A stretch of DNA of 64,000 bases from Mya arenaria (GCF_026914265.1 NC_069129.1:11128269-11192268), one strand, 5' to 3'; counted from the stretch's first letter, positions 15,401-27,460 are shown. Made by a program: numbers and translations. The notes: generated by a model from the sequence alone, not told the origin.

Positions 15401-18400
15401 AAGAGAAAGTTACAGCCCGGACACGACAACCTATACTCTATGTCCTTATATGCAGCACTCCATTGTGAATAAACACTAAGTGTGACCTTGACCTTTGAGG
15501 TAGGGACACGAGTCTTGCACGCCACACGTCGTCTTGGTATGTGGAACACATGTGGCAAGTTATTTTAAAATCTGTCCATACAAGGGAAAGTTACAGAGCC
15601 GGACGGACGGTGCGATTTTAATATGCCCACCTTCGGGGGCATAAAAAGCCCAGTTGTCAACAATATAAAGCCAAATCCATGTTAGAGGCTCAAGGCTTGG
15701 GCTGAAGAGGCACTGAGCAATAGACACACTACAATCAAGCATAGACTTGAAAATGTTCAATTGCATTTGTTTGTCAAGGTTTATCACAAACCTTGGTAAC
15801 TAATAATATTTGTATTGGTTTAACAGTTACTTGTTATGATGTATGAGTATTTATATCAGGATGGTTCTGCCCCATGTCAATAACTTCTCAACACAGCCTG
15901 TTCTTTGAGCAAGATTTATGTGTTCGAAATAAAATATATCTGTCGGGAAAAAAGTTTAATTCTTCCCTAAATGGGCCAGGCCACTAAACGTGTATGGTAT
16001 GGACAGGTAGAATAGACTAAATTGCCTTTCAGAGAAAACTTGCCCGACATAGAAAGACAGAGAGGTGCCAGTTGCACATACTGTACGGTAGTTTTACAAG
16101 ATGACACCAACAATAATGACGGTTTTCATCACATTTTAATCACCAAGCCTTTCAAAATATTATTAAGGCAAGGCTGTTTTCAGTAAAGTACAGCCACAGT
16201 GTACCTAGTCTCCCAACATTTTAATAAAAATCTTCTTAATCTTTATATAAAAAAAGACAACATTTTTGTACCATTTTTTCCTGCCCATGAATGCTGACAT
16301 TTGCCTCCAGGTAGTTTTCCCGACTCGCTAGAAACGAACCCTGCAGAAACTTTCCTGTCTTGATTCCCCGCTGTAGCTCAGACATAGACAGGTGCTCCGG
16401 AAACTGTACCTTGTCCCGCTGCACGACCTAAGAGAGGGGAAGATAATTATGAAATTAATAATTATGAAAGTCAACAGAGTACCTATTTGTTACAAAATTT
16501 GTAAGATTTAACCCTTTTTTTAATAAATGAACATGTAATATGCCTCCATGGCCTAGTGGTTGGGGCGTCAAGCTACCCGGTACAGAGGGGGAGGTTGAAG
16601 GTTGGACCATTACGGTATTGTTCTGATATAACTGGTTACTGACACAGTAGCAGCTAAATAAATAATGTGCAGATTGCCTTCTTTCCAGGCACCTGGCCTA
16701 TAGGATAGGAAAAGGGAGTAACAATGTTAAGAGTATCTACATGTATCAAGCTGTCTTGTAAAATCAGCGGACTGGCCCTTAATTTAGAATGGTGGCACTA
16801 TTATAAAGAAACTCTTTACTCTTTTTGCCTTCGACTGTTTCATTTAATGTCACAGTAAGAAGGGACAATGTCATTTCTGCTAAATCTTTCATTTCCATCA
16901 ACCATAGATGCACCATTAAATCCCACAGGTTGAAGAAACATTGTCATTTCTGCTAAATCTTTCATTTCCATCAACCATAGATGCACCATTAAATTCCACA
17001 GCTTGAAGGAACATTGTCATTTCTGCTAAATCTTTCATTTCCATCAAACATAGATGCACCATTAAATCCCACAGCTTGAAGGAACATTGTCATTTCTGCT
17101 TATTCTTTCATTTCCATCAAACATAGATGCACCATTAAATCCCACAGCTTGAAGAAACATTGTCATTTCTGCTTATTCTTTCATTTCCATCAACCATAGA
17201 TGCACAACTAAAGAGATCATGACAATACATTGTTCAGCATGATGTTAATTGGATGGACATAGTCTGGCGGTGAAAGTATGAGTTATAAACAATCAAAAAT
17301 AATATTGCGTCATTCAAACAGTAACATGTATTCAAGTTGACACCACATACCATGCTGGTTCCCACATGAGCAAGTTTGTCAAGCAGGGAGCCATTCTCCT
17401 TCATCCCCTTCACATATTCCTGAACTGAAAAGATTCAAATAATCTAATATAAAGTACTTGGTGAAAACAAAATATTTAAGTAAAAAGATATCCACTGAAA
17501 TTTGAACATAATAGCAGGTACATGTACCAGCAGTTTTAGCGTTGGAAATCCAAGATTGAAAACAAAATGTTTTTTTCATGCTTTTACAAAGACTGCGCTG
17601 ATTGCATTTTTGCTTCATTATCTGCAAGCTACATTCTCTGGTATTGATTAATTAAATTGATAACAAACTGATGAGTTTGTGAGAAGTTAGGGAACTTTTG
17701 AAACAAGAGGGCCAACTGTCCCAACCAAGTTTTGCGATAAATGGTTGTAGGATAAGCCAAATTTAGAGATTGGACTGGAGTGACTCAAGCAATATAGTTC
17801 ATTATCGAACTTGTCCGGGATATTGTACCCATACTCATTCTGACCAAAGATTCTAAAGTCTTTGACTGGACAAGACTGATTTTAGGCAATTTCTTTAATT
17901 AAAGTGACGGGATAAATGATTCTGAAACAATAATTATTCCGGTTCTATGAACGGTCATATATATAGAGAATACTAGGATAGTGCTGTGGATGGAGGAAGT
18001 TTATCTGGCAAGGCGGAGGAATTTATCGGGTGAGCCGAAGGCGAACCCGATAAAATCCGCAGCCGAGCCAGATAAACTTTCTCCATCCACGGCACTAACC
18101 TAGTATTCTATTTATCCTGTTACTTTGTTTAATTAAACACTATAAAACCTTAACATTAATAAGAATCTTTAAAAGTAAGGGGGACAACTGTTTTTTCCCT
18201 GTTGACGTCATCACACTCGGTATCCATGTTTAAATCGCCCCCAAAATAGTTCTCAAAACTGTTCAACTTTTTTAGTATGTTTATATTCAAAGTCATTGCA
18301 TTTTAATACGTCAATATCAATTCAAAACATAACAAGAGCTGTCACAGAGACAGCGCGCTCGACTATTCTGCCGCTTTTCAGTGTAAGGATTGAAAAGTTT

Positions 18401-21400
18401 TGGCCAAACATGCATGGATCACTGTTAGATTAGATTTCAATGCAATTTATGATGTGCTGAGATATTAACATAAATGTGGTTACATGGAAAATTTCAACCA
18501 GATTTTTTAAGTCTAATAATAAAGGGCAATTATTTGCAAAATACAGTTATATATCTAGGTTATCAATTACGTTGAGTGGTTGAATACCATTCTACAAAGT
18601 CTCAATTCAATACATCAAGTAGTTGCTTAGAATTTAACCTTTGTGTGCTTACACGCAAAACCTTAACCAGAATTTTTATGTCGAATAATAAAGGGCAATT
18701 ATTTGCATTAAATGAAACTAGAGTTATATTACATGGTTAATTAAGTAGGTTGGATGGTTGTGTACCATTGTATCGAGTCTCAATGCAATACATCAAGTAG
18801 TTGCTTTGATATTAAAATAATGTGTGCTTGCACACAAAACCTTAACCAGAATTTCTAAGTTGAATAATAAAGGGCAATTATTTGCATTAAATGCAAAGTA
18901 GAGTTATCAAACTTGGTTAATTAATTAGGTTGGATGGTTGAGTACCATTGTATAAAGTCTAAATGCAATACCTCAAGTAGTTGCTGAGATATTTACCTAT
19001 GTGTGCTTGCAGGCAAAACCTTAACCAAGGGGTGACGCTGATGCCGACGCTGACGACGACGCCGACGCTTGGGTGAGTAGTATAGCTCTCCATTTTCTTC
19101 GAATAGTCGAGCTAAAAATACTTTTAAACGTGCATAAGCATGGATCAGTCTCCAAACATTATCTGATGATGTAACAATTATTCCGCAAGTCACAGAGTAC
19201 AGTACACAGGTCAAAATTCAAGATCATGAGTGTTTACAAACAATCGCAACATATTAAATGGATTTAAATGATGTTGATAGTGTTGAATGATCATAACTGC
19301 ACCGGCAAAGAGATCATTCATTTCTGTTGTAAGTGAGATTTTGTCATTCACCACAAAAATGGAATAAACTATCGACGAGTATCGTTGAATGCTGTTTCAC
19401 AGTTTCCAGCATTTGCGGGTGGGGTAAGATTTTCACATCACATGTAGATTTCAGGTCGATTGTTTTGCCAGTGTCATTATTTTGCATAATGATGGGACTT
19501 TATGGGCGAGTGATTGTTGAGGTCGGCTGTTAGTGGTCCATTGATAAGATACTGAAACAGCATTTCTGCTGTTCTTCTGACATTGCAGAATATATAAAAG
19601 AAGTTCGTTTTCGCGGTCACATGACCACCTGACTGTAGATAAACATCACATGGTCTACTATCCTAATAAACTGAAGTTTACACGGCACCTTGTTATTGGA
19701 CCGATTTGTATGCAGGTGACAGGATAAAGAGAAATGGGACTGTAATAGTAAATATCCATAGTCTTAAAATTGTGCATCATCTGCTCTTAAAGATATAACT
19801 CAATTATCAATTATGACCAAAATCAATGGTCCTCAAATTTGAATTGTTGATAGATCATCAATTAAAATCAATACTCATTTCAATAAATGCCATGAACTTA
19901 AAAAATCCAACTCACTAGTAAAAGCAGTAAGTCCCTTTTCCTTAGCTTTGGTCCGGTTGTCAGCATCATTGGTCACCAAGACAACAGATATTTTGGTTCT
20001 CAGCTTTGTAAGATGAGCCTGGTACCAGAGGGAAGCTTCCCGTATGGCCCGATCATTACGGTCATTGGATTTCTCCCCTGGTTCCCGTTCAACATATGTA
20101 TCTCTGATAAGAGTCAAGACCAGTGTGTAAGCAATCACATTTATTTATCAACACCAGAATGCAACATTTCTACTTCAACTACTCAACAGTCATGTAAAAT
20201 TTTACGACTTGCCAAATAAAATTTAACAAAAACCAGACAGGTATTATGTTAGATTGAAATTAATTTCAGAAGTCAATGGTTATTCTACATCTAAGTGCTT
20301 TCTATGTTACCAGTAGTGAATAACATTTTAAAGGAAGAAAGCATTAATGAAAATTTCAGGAATATTTACTGTTCTCAATTAATAGGATTTCTTTGCACGT
20401 TCCAACGAGCAAATGTCCAAACATTTTGAATGTCGCTTGTCTGAATATTTCTTTTCAAATTGACAGATTTTTTTTCAGAACTCAAGACTTAATAGATGTA
20501 CTGGAAAAATGATTTTGTAAACACTCAAAAAAGACCTTAATGAAGATATTTTTTGCAGAGTCTATATTAAACAAATGGTGTCATTTTTCTGATTATGCAG
20601 TTCAATGTACTTTCACAATTGTATCCAACTACAGTTTTAACAGGTAAATAAGTTTAATCGGCTAATGCTTATATTTTAATTCAATGTACCAAGAGTAATA
20701 ACAAACACAAACAGGAGTTCAAATAAAGCTTACTTGTTAAATTCATTTGCAAATGAGTAGAAGTGTTTTGCTGGGTTTGATATCACATCTTTCAGTCGTT
20801 TATAAGCTGGGGCGCTTCGATGACGAACCTTTATTGAAAATCAAAACAGATTTATAAACATATACATGTATATATAGTTGAAGTTGGTATAGCAAGAACA
20901 GAGAAGCTTTGCATAAAACATAAACCTTTTGATGGACTATGATAGTTTTATTCACTAACAAATCTTTAAAAGAAGGGCATTTGGATTCACAAGAACACAA
21001 TATGGTTACTGACACATTAAATCATTTTTTTAAGCGAAAAAGAAGGCAAAACATCATTTAGTAATCATATAAGTAATTTCAGATTTAACAGTGCACTTGT
21101 TCAATTAAGTAAACAGGTCATGCTTGTTACAGATCCAATTCTATATTTGAAACTTAAATTATTTAGATATTGTGTCTTATATTACCAGCTGTAAACAACA
21201 ATCCTAGTCTAAATAATCTGAGGCAATTTTGTTATTCTACTAACCCCTCAACTGGAAAATTTTGCCATATCATTTTCATCCCACACCTACCCCCAAGGCA
21301 TCGATCTGCCTAATCCCAAATTGGCCCTAGCTACACGCCTAATTTTTAAAAACAAACAAAAACAATTGCAAATGCCAACCCTCCTCTCATGTATTTCAAT

Positions 21401-22380
21401 TTGAAAAAGACGATAATTATGACTAAAAATTTATCAAAGCTAGAGTTGTGGGCCTTGCTGTACTAAAACAGGCAAGCTAAACTCGTTCAACTATTAAACT
21501 ACCGGGATCCCCTGCATCCGGTCAGGTCCTTTAACAACTATGCTGTGTAAGTCAGTACTGTGAAAATGAATTAGTCTCATCTTTTAAGCTCACCTCTTCA
21601 AGAACAGTCTGTAATATGATCACATTCTGAATGGCACTGTCTTCTAGGACATCAATCTACAATGAAAAAAACAACAACTCACTTTCTGCCTGATTCACGT
21701 TCAAGCACATTTGCAAACAATGGGAATGAAAAGTCTGATTTTTTTAAAATTTGAATATTCAATTTGTTCCCTAAACGCCACATGTCGACTTCTTCAAATG
21801 TAACTCAACAATATTTAACACTGCTTTATTAAATAAAAACACAAAGGTTACACATCAATTATTTTCCGCCAATACCTTTCTCTTATTACACTTATGTGTT
21901 TTATGAAACACAAATTTAGATCGATCTGTCAACAAAGCATCACCATTTCTTAACTATCCAGCAGGTGCCCGTTATCTTTCCCCTGAACATACTTAGTGCT
22001 GGGATATGTCATTCTTGGCTAGGAAAACAACAAGTGGGATATGGACATGTGAAGTCGCCAAAACAAAAAACGTCAAAGACTCTGAAGCAGCAGTTTTTAT
22101 GGAATAGGTCATTACATCAATTGCAGGTAAGTGACCATTTGAACAAGTTCATTACCTGATGAAGAACAACATTAGTGTCAGGAATCAAATAATGATGCTT
22201 GTCAAACAAGGTGCTTTGATTCACAGGACTTTCTTCCAAAGATGGGCCTTTCGGTTCGTGCAAACATTTTTCGCATAAGGCTGATCCACACGATATGTCA
22301 TCACGCAGGTAATGCTCTCGGACAATCTTCAGAATACTTCCCTTTTTTGTCTTTTTCAGAAATATTTTATTTGTCAACAT
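3436..22380 (-). CDS. DIS3: Exosome ribonuclease DIS3/RRP44, 22 exons, complete
   Basis: Catalytic 3'-5' exoribonuclease and endonuclease of the RNA exosome (RNA decay and processing). Exons in coding order: 22156-22380, 21594-21656, 20734-20828, 19916-20103, 17351-17424, 16272-16427, 14038-14190, 12864-12989, 12278-12415, 11659-11805, 11220-11336, 10431-10532, 9806-9870, 9460-9544, 8935-9062, 8607-8693, 7556-7712, 6542-6762, 5652-5820, 5226-5384, 4883-5005, 3436-3513. All junctions are GT-AG and in phase; the sum is 2856 nt, 951 aa, close to the 958 aa of human DIS3. Seen: CR3 cysteines C31/C36/C39; PIN acidic residues D68, E96, D145, D174; cold-shock domains about 215-430; RNB motif [10 protein letters not shown] with D472, D478, D480, D481; [10 protein letters not shown] ending at R776; S1 domain about 835-930; lysine-rich, NLS-like tail. 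Both nuclease sites look intact. The start is the first ATG of a conserved N-terminus (FLKKT..). Donors of exons 17 and 18 (GTTTGT, GTTAGT) are weak but GT. Introns are repeat-rich. Confidence 0.97.
4410..4830. repeat. Tandem 148-bp pearl-type core repeats (3 copies) in DIS3 intron 21
   Basis: The marker TGTACACTGCACTTCCT starts near 4454, 4601 and 4751, each followed about 45 bp later by ATTAAATTCCATCCAGTAG and TTTTCAAGT. The same unit makes up the array at 34.25-35.0 kb, so this is a dispersed family whose cores occur in tandem. Short open frames here are by-products. Confidence 0.8.
7320..7490. repeat. Single pearl-type core copy in DIS3 intron 17
   Basis: Contains GAGCTTGACCGTTTACCTCA and AAATCAATAGGGGTCATC, then TGGTCATGCCCAATGTCCA, resembling the repeat at 10030-10250. 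It ends in a GACTGACTGACCG tract. It lies in the intron between exons 17 and 18. Confidence 0.45.
7785..7905 (-). repeat. tRNA-derived SINE fragment in DIS3 intron 16
   Basis: On the minus strand, GTGGTCTATTTGTATAAGTG (A-box-like) is followed by GTTGTGGGTTTGATCCCC (B box) and TCTCAAAATGGGGATC. The same order, A box, B box, then TCTCAAAATGGACACC, occurs at 59222-59342, so this is a family of Pol III-type SINEs. Confidence 0.65.
10030..10250. repeat. Two pearl-type core repeats in DIS3 intron 12
   Basis: TTTGACCCCAAAATCAAT occurs at about 10053 and 10199 (period about 146) followed by TGACCA.GGC. The open frames on both strands here come from this repeat. Confidence 0.6.
11860..12277 (-). repeat. 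Decayed tandem copies of DIS3 exon 9 3' edge plus donor
   Basis: Next to exon 9 (12278-12415) lie about five or six imperfect copies of its last ~75 nt together with the splice donor, ending near 11937, 12003, 12065, 12141 and 12195. Copies retain TAGCTATCAATAGC, CAATCCTCTG.CTACACAGAT and (on minus) CCTCAG/GTAAGG in varying states. Donor sequence is still good at 12065 and 11937, weak at 12141, lost at 12003. They have no exonic phase of their own and are read as intron. Confidence 0.8.
13258..13405 (-). repeat. tRNA-derived SINE in DIS3 intron 7
   Basis: The minus strand reads GGTGTCCGGTTAACACAGTG then GTAAGCGCACTTGCTTCTCA and CCAAGGCGACCCAGGGTTTGG: A-box-like and degenerate B-box elements followed by a conserved TGGTGGTCACCAAGCGG tail. 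This arrangement is common in mollusc genomes (from memory). Confidence 0.6.
14380..15640. repeat. Pearl-type element: 181-bp tandem repeats in DIS3 intron 6
   Basis: The marker ACACGGGTCTTGCAC starts at 14601, 14782, 14963, 15144, 15325 and 15506, a constant 181-bp period, with a diverged seventh copy upstream from about 14380. Identity between inner copies is very high. The array ends at ATATGCCC..CCTTCGGGGGCATA (about 15622-15642), a hairpin terminus. Core tandem repeats plus a 3' hairpin are the known structure of bivalve pearl elements, which are probably Helitron-related. Confidence 0.85.
16538..16780 (+). repeat. tRNA-derived SINE in DIS3 intron 5
   Basis: CTCCATGGCCTAGTGGTTGG matches a Pol III A box and GAAGGTTGGACC a degenerate B box about 45 bp later; a non-tRNA tail with CAGGCACCTGGCCTATAGG follows. 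Different family from the SINEs at 7785 and 13258. Confidence 0.55.
16862..17215. repeat. 73-bp minisatellite, 5 copies, in DIS3 intron 5
   Basis: TGTCATTTCTGCTAAATC / TTTCATTTCCATCA / ATAGATGCACCATTAAAT repeats five times with a 73-74 bp period. Copies differ at a few sites only. It is about 135 bp from the exon 5 donor. Confidence 0.85.
17966..18110. mobile_element. Foldback (long hairpin) element in DIS3 intron 4
   Basis: GAATACTAGGATAGTGCTGT at 17968 pairs with GGCACTAACCTAGTATTC ending near 18108. The arms also carry GGATGGAGGAAGTTTATCTGG with CCAGATAAACTTTCTCCATCC, and TTTATCGGGT with ACCCGATAAA, around a loop near 18035. The other boundary may be near 19660 (CTACTATCCTAATAAAC). Confidence 0.7.
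18333..19118. mobile_element. Pearl-type element, AAGAGCTGTCAC start, CTCGACTATTC termini
   Basis: Starts AAGAGCTGTCACAGAGACAG followed by CTCGACTATTC and ends with GAATAGTCGAGCTAAAAA. Between these are four ~165-180 bp core copies marked by TTAACCAGAATTTTTA and AAAGGGCAATTATTTGCA, then a CGACGCTGA-rich segment. No coding capacity. Confidence 0.7.
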
Positions 22381-24400
22381 TTTAAGACTTAAAAGTAATA
22401 TGAAACTGAAACATACGAAAATTTCTCAATACACGTGCAAGCTTTTATTCTGTATCATTAAATGCTTGATTAATATTTAAGTCAAAACGGCCAGCTACAC
22501 CAGCAAAACGGGCAATCCAATTTACTAAAACTTAACACAGCGTTACTTCCCTTCCTTTAATTTGTGATGGTGATTATTGCGCCATTGGAATCAAAGCTCT
22601 AAGAACTTTTGAGGGATGGCAATTTAAATACTTACCTTAAGCGTAAGATATTACATTCCTAAAGAGAATGTTTATTCTGGGACCAATAATACTTACTCCC
22701 AGGTTTATTGTATAGTCTCATTAGCAAAGATGTTAAGTGTTTGTACCCGTTGACCCAATGAGGCTGTAACCCCTCTATCCAATGCATACCAGGGTCATAG
22801 CTAGCCCTCTATTCATGTGGATTAATAATTGTGCTAGGGGAGTTTGGGGGCATGCCCCCTCGGAATATTTTGGAAACCTGGTGCAATCTGGTGCATTTTG
22901 GGCGTTCTGAGATGCTTTATATAGTACTGGAAAATTGACAGTTTTAGGAGTCATGTAGTCAAGCACGTATACTGCAACTTTTTTTCTTTTTGTGTCAGAA
23001 TCATGTGGATTCAGCCGCATACTCACGTATAGGCAGCTACGCGTCTGCGTGCCTTAATTTATTCTAACGAATTTGATCGTCTGATTACTAAAAATGGCGA
23101 ATTTTGATTTCCTGCGTACAGAGTCCCGTTTATTGCATAAAAAACGTATACCGCATTATAAATGAAGCATCAAAATTAACATATAAATGAAGGTGAGTTA
23201 ATTCCTTATTAAATGAATGAAAATAAATGTGTTTCATATACACATTTAAATCTGTTCGGATTTTAAAACTCATTCTTTTGAGATATCCATTATGGCAGGT
23301 TAAGCACCTTTTTATTTTTGGATATTCGGTTTAATTTATTAAAATATAATATATAAATACATTTCTGACTGATTTAAGTATTGTTAAAACAATCATATCA
23401 TTATTCTTACACAATTGTTGATCGACTTGACAGCAACTAGTCAAGCATTAACGATATATCCACGAAAAGAAGATTTTTTTGTGCTCGTGAATATCGTGAA
23501 AAGTCGGGCGAATATAGCGTCAGTGCCATATTTATACTTGTTAAATAATAGCAAATCAATCAGCAGGCTAAATTTTTAATCCCCATTCTGTTGTGACAAT
23601 AGTTTTTTCTCGATGTGCACAATTGTCGGAACAACAGTCTTAACATTTAAAAGGACGAAATTCAGGATATTCAAAAACAGTTTAAAGACATAGCATAGTT
23701 GTTTAATAAGTGAATACATACATTGACATACAAATATGTCAGACATGTTGACCAATTTGTGAGCAACAGTCATACATTAAAGATAACGATCGACGCATGA
23801 CCAGAACAGGCCAGACAGTTATGAAAGCTTATAAAATAGTACGATATCTAAATGCATATGTGAATAAACATATTATTGTCAGGTGTCTAAACATATAATA
23901 CAATAAAAATATACAAAATAAAGGCATAACCTGAAACAATAAAGTATAAATAAATAATATAATTTATTAGTAATGGTACAACTTTATTATATTAAGTTGT
24001 ATCATTAATGATTCAATAATGTTATTAGCAATGGCAGTGAGGACAATCAACTTAACTTTGTGACATTAACTTGTATTATTAATACTTGAACTACGTTTGA
24101 CAAAATGCTTTTCTCACATAATTACAAATATTCCTAATTCTGTTCTTATAAGATGAAGTATCTTATGTATGAAACTTACATTTGCAAATATACTGTAGTA
24201 AGCTGCTGAAGTATTTCGAGTTGAAGAAACATGAAGGGGTTCTGTTTGTTAGTGTAGTCATGTATTGAGACAATAGGTTGGAAAGGAAAGTGAGAAGAAG
24301 AAAGTAAGGTAGTAAGGTCGCCCAGCCCAAAGAATCGGTGTAGGCCTTGATGGAAATTCAACTCGCAGTAGTAATAAAACATAAAAATATGGAGTGAAAC
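22381..24400. other. DIS3 upstream / intergenic DNA
   Basis: Holds the DIS3 5' flank. A TE scrap with GGGGGCATGCCCCCTCGG sits at about 22840-22870. AT-rich DNA follows (23150-24150) with no gene that I can support. No promoter element is clear enough to place. Confidence 0.5.
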
Positions 24401-24439
24401 GATCAGTTGCTTTATCAAAACGGTGCACTTCGTTGCTAA

Positions 24440-25400
24440 ATAGCCACGTTTGACTGCTCGTCAAGACTAGAATCACCGTCCATGAGACGGTCAGTGGAAA
24501 TAGGAATAAAAGCTTGAAGGTTCTCAACCATTTCAGATCTTTGTTCAGCGTAGTTAGGACAATACATAAGGAACTGTGCAGTTGTCTCAATGTCTCAAAC
24601 AGTTGTTCGTCACATGTACAGAGTGGGTCATCGATAATGTTTAATGAGGAGAGATGCTCTTTCAAATTGCTACAATGAGTCCTTAACCTGGCATGCTGAA
24701 TATTGGAAAAGCGATCACCACTGTAGAAATGGGGTGGTATTGAAGTCTTACCGAAGAGAACGCTGATTTTTTATTTGAATACTGATACACTTTCTGAGTC
24801 GCGAATCTCAGGAGGGAGGTCGTTCCATGACACAATACACGACCTCTAAACGCCAGCTCCACAACAACTTAGGGCACAGCTCCACCACGGAAGTGTCCAC
24901 AGCTCTTTTTCTTTGCACCACCGTTAAGTGATGGAGCTGGCGTTTAGAGGCCATGCAATAGTAGAGGGTAGATAAGACTTTGAATAAAACTGTGTACGGC
25001 ATCGTGGAAAACGGATATCCAATGGGTTTCTTGTGTGATATCGTGCCGCTTCCACTTCTGGTACTTAAATGATATGTATGTAGGAGTTAAGTTGTGTTTC
25101 ATTTTGTTGAAAAGAGTTAATCCATGCATGCGTCTTCTTGAGCTAAGCGTAGGAAATCCTGTTTCTGCGTAGAGTTTGTTAGAAGAACCAGACGTGTGTT
25201 ACCCGAGATAATTCGCAGTGCCTTAAGTTGGATCTGTTCAAAATCGTGTTCAACAGCTTGTATAAGGTTATCCCAGACGACATCAGCATATTCGAGAATT
25301 GGGCGAACAAAGGTCGTGTACATTGTTTCAAGAAAACGTCTATCAAGTGTGAATTGCTTATATTTCCTTACCATTCTACCATGTCTAAATGGATTAATTA
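24440..25400 (-). mobile_element. 3' remnant of a non-LTR retrotransposon (LINE), broken
   Basis: Minus-strand frames carry the end of a reverse transcriptase and its C-terminal region: FVRPILEYADVVWDN and IQLKALRIISG near 25200-25330, LFNKMKHNLTPTY near 25080, WNDLPPEIRDSESVSVFK near 24780-24830, HARLRTHCSNLKEHL, IIDDPLCTCDE and, one frame over, QFLMYCPNY near 24550-24690. The frame shifts several times and the 5' part is absent, so it is dead and 5'-truncated. The clade cannot be fixed from this piece. Confidence 0.85.
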
Positions 25401-26080
25401 TTATACACTTAAATTATATTATAAATGCATAAACATGTACAGTATTGGCGTATTCAAATACATATACAAAACCATAATAATTTGACCATTATAATGTTTG
25501 AGCACTTGAACATCTAGAAAAATCGGACGAAATACACACCATCGCTATTTAATTACTTGTTAAACTTCCTTCACAAACTAAATCTTTTATGCGTAACAAA
25601 ATCAAAGCTTGTTTTCGGTTTCCCGACCTTCGCTTATTTTTCCACCCGACGCTAATTTGATAAGGTAAACATCCCTTTTATTATGGGGCAGTAAAATAGG
25701 AAACTAACTATATTACGGCCGCAATAGTCCTTCGCCAAATATTTCGTCACAAAAAAGTATCTCTTGATAAGCTGAATTGTTTGTCCTTAAGTAACAAACA
25801 TGACGTCCAATTAACATGCCTTATCATCATTGGTAAATTTATATACATAAGCACTTCATAACTGGGCCAATATTTCTACTATCATGAAATCCAGTTAGCG
25901 AGCTTTCACTTATCCCTGGCGTCGGCCAGATGTCACAGGAATATCTTACCTAACTGGTACGTGATTTGGAGCAATAATTGTTATTAATTATATCGATTTT
26001 GCCTTTTTTTCAATAGGAAACACGTGGTGGCTGGAATTATTTTTGAGCCAATGGGATGGAGTATTCTTCAAAATATTCGA
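25401..26080. other. Intergenic DNA, nothing recognised
   Basis: Short AT-rich frames only. Confidence 0.5.
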
Positions 26081-26084
26081 CTTT

Positions 26085-27460
26085 AAAGGGGCTATACACC
26101 GTATGATCACAGGCATCTGAATCATTGTTTGTCACTAAAATGTTGTTTAAAACCATTTTGGGTACATACAATGAGATAAACAACACATCTGAAGATATTT
26201 AGTGTCTTTGATATACAAAAAAGAAACAAGGTATGTAACTCAAACTTACCCGAGTTCACGGTAGAGTCCAGTTTTATGCAAATTTCTCAACCAACATATA
26301 AACGATCCATTTTTAAATAAGTGACATGGAAAGAAGAGTCAATTACCTTTAAAATGGTGTGCGATATGTTGGTATAACTATAGTGTCTTTAGACAAACAA
26401 GCATAATTCAATGTCCAATTCTCGTGTTTTTCTTTAGTCGGAAAGAGCACATTGACTTGAAGGGAATGTGCTGAATTTTGACCTCTAAAAAATTTAGTGA
26501 CATTTTACCTAAAATAACCTAATATATATATTTTTTTCTTCAGATTCATCAAAGGGGTCACTCATACCAACTATCTAGCATAAATAACTATGAATTACGG
26601 CACTTTTACAAAGTCAGAAAATCTCGATTTGTCTAAATAGACACTGTACACTGTACAATAAATCTGTACACTGAAGCATACAATAACTTCAATAGGTCTG
26701 TGTTTAGTACTGTTTACAGGGGGGAAATTGAAGATTTGAATTTGCTGTACTCTTTCCGACTAAAGAAAAACACGAGAATTGGACATTGAATTATGCTTGT
26801 TTGTCTAAAGACACTATAGTTATACCAACATATCGCACACCATTTTAAAGGTAATTGACTTTTCTTTCCATGTCACTTATTTAAAAATGGATCGTTTATA
26901 TGTTGGTTGAGAAATTTGCATAAAACTGGACTCTACCGTGAAATCGGGTAAGTTTGAGTTACATACCTTGTTTCTTTTTTGTATATCAAAGACACTAAAT
27001 ATCTTCAGATGTGTTGTTTATCTCATTGTATGTACCCAAAATGGTTTTAAACAACATTTTAGTGACAAACAATGATTCAGATGCCTGTGCGTATGATGAG
27101 ATAGCGAGAATTTTTTTTTTGTCAAAAACTGACATAAACTTGGTATCGATGTGTACAATTCATTGAAACTAACTGAATGAAGTAGCACATAATTTACTTT
27201 TAATTTATTTTCGAAGTATTTTCGTATTTTTTCCATTAAAGAAGATTACTATGTATGCCTACCTAGTAGAATTCATTCTTATGCGTGATTGGCTAGTCGA
27301 TGTTATCAAGTGATATTACCAAGTTAGGTATATAGCTTAAATATTCCAACGGCGTAGGATAAGCCTGCTTAGCACAGTGGTTACAACCTTGGTATGCAAT
27401 TTTGGAGACACCGGTTCGAACCCGGTCTCCTACTCATTTTTCTTTTCATTTTGATATTTC
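26085..27460 (+). mobile_element. tRNA-boxed repeat (TAAAGGGGCT family) split by a TIR element
   Basis: TAAAGGGGCTATACACCGTATGAT (26085-26107, too short to stand alone) continues after the inserted element at 27090 and runs to a tRNA-like segment: TTAGCACAGTGGTTACAACC (A-box-like, 27369) and CCGGTTCGAACCCGG (B box, 27411-27425). A fuller, uninterrupted copy in reverse orientation lies at 36970-37455. This copy lacks the second terminus and is truncated near 27460. Confidence 0.7.
26108..27089. mobile_element. 982-bp non-autonomous TIR element, 343-bp arms, 8-bp TSD
   Basis: Left arm 26108-26450 and right arm 26747-27089 are reverse complements over 343 bp with only a few substitutions and no net indel. 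Termini read CACAGGCATCTGAAT. The flanks are CGTATGAT (26100-26107) and CGTATGAT (27090-27097), an exact 8-bp target site duplication. Eight-base duplications and CA-starting ends fit the hAT superfamily, but no transposase is encoded; the 296-bp spacer has none. The high arm identity suggests recent origin. Confidence 0.88.

Noticed and set aside
16862..17215. 73-bp repeats as a CRISPR-like array
   Set aside because: There are no unique spacers between conserved repeats; the units are contiguous, in a eukaryotic intron.
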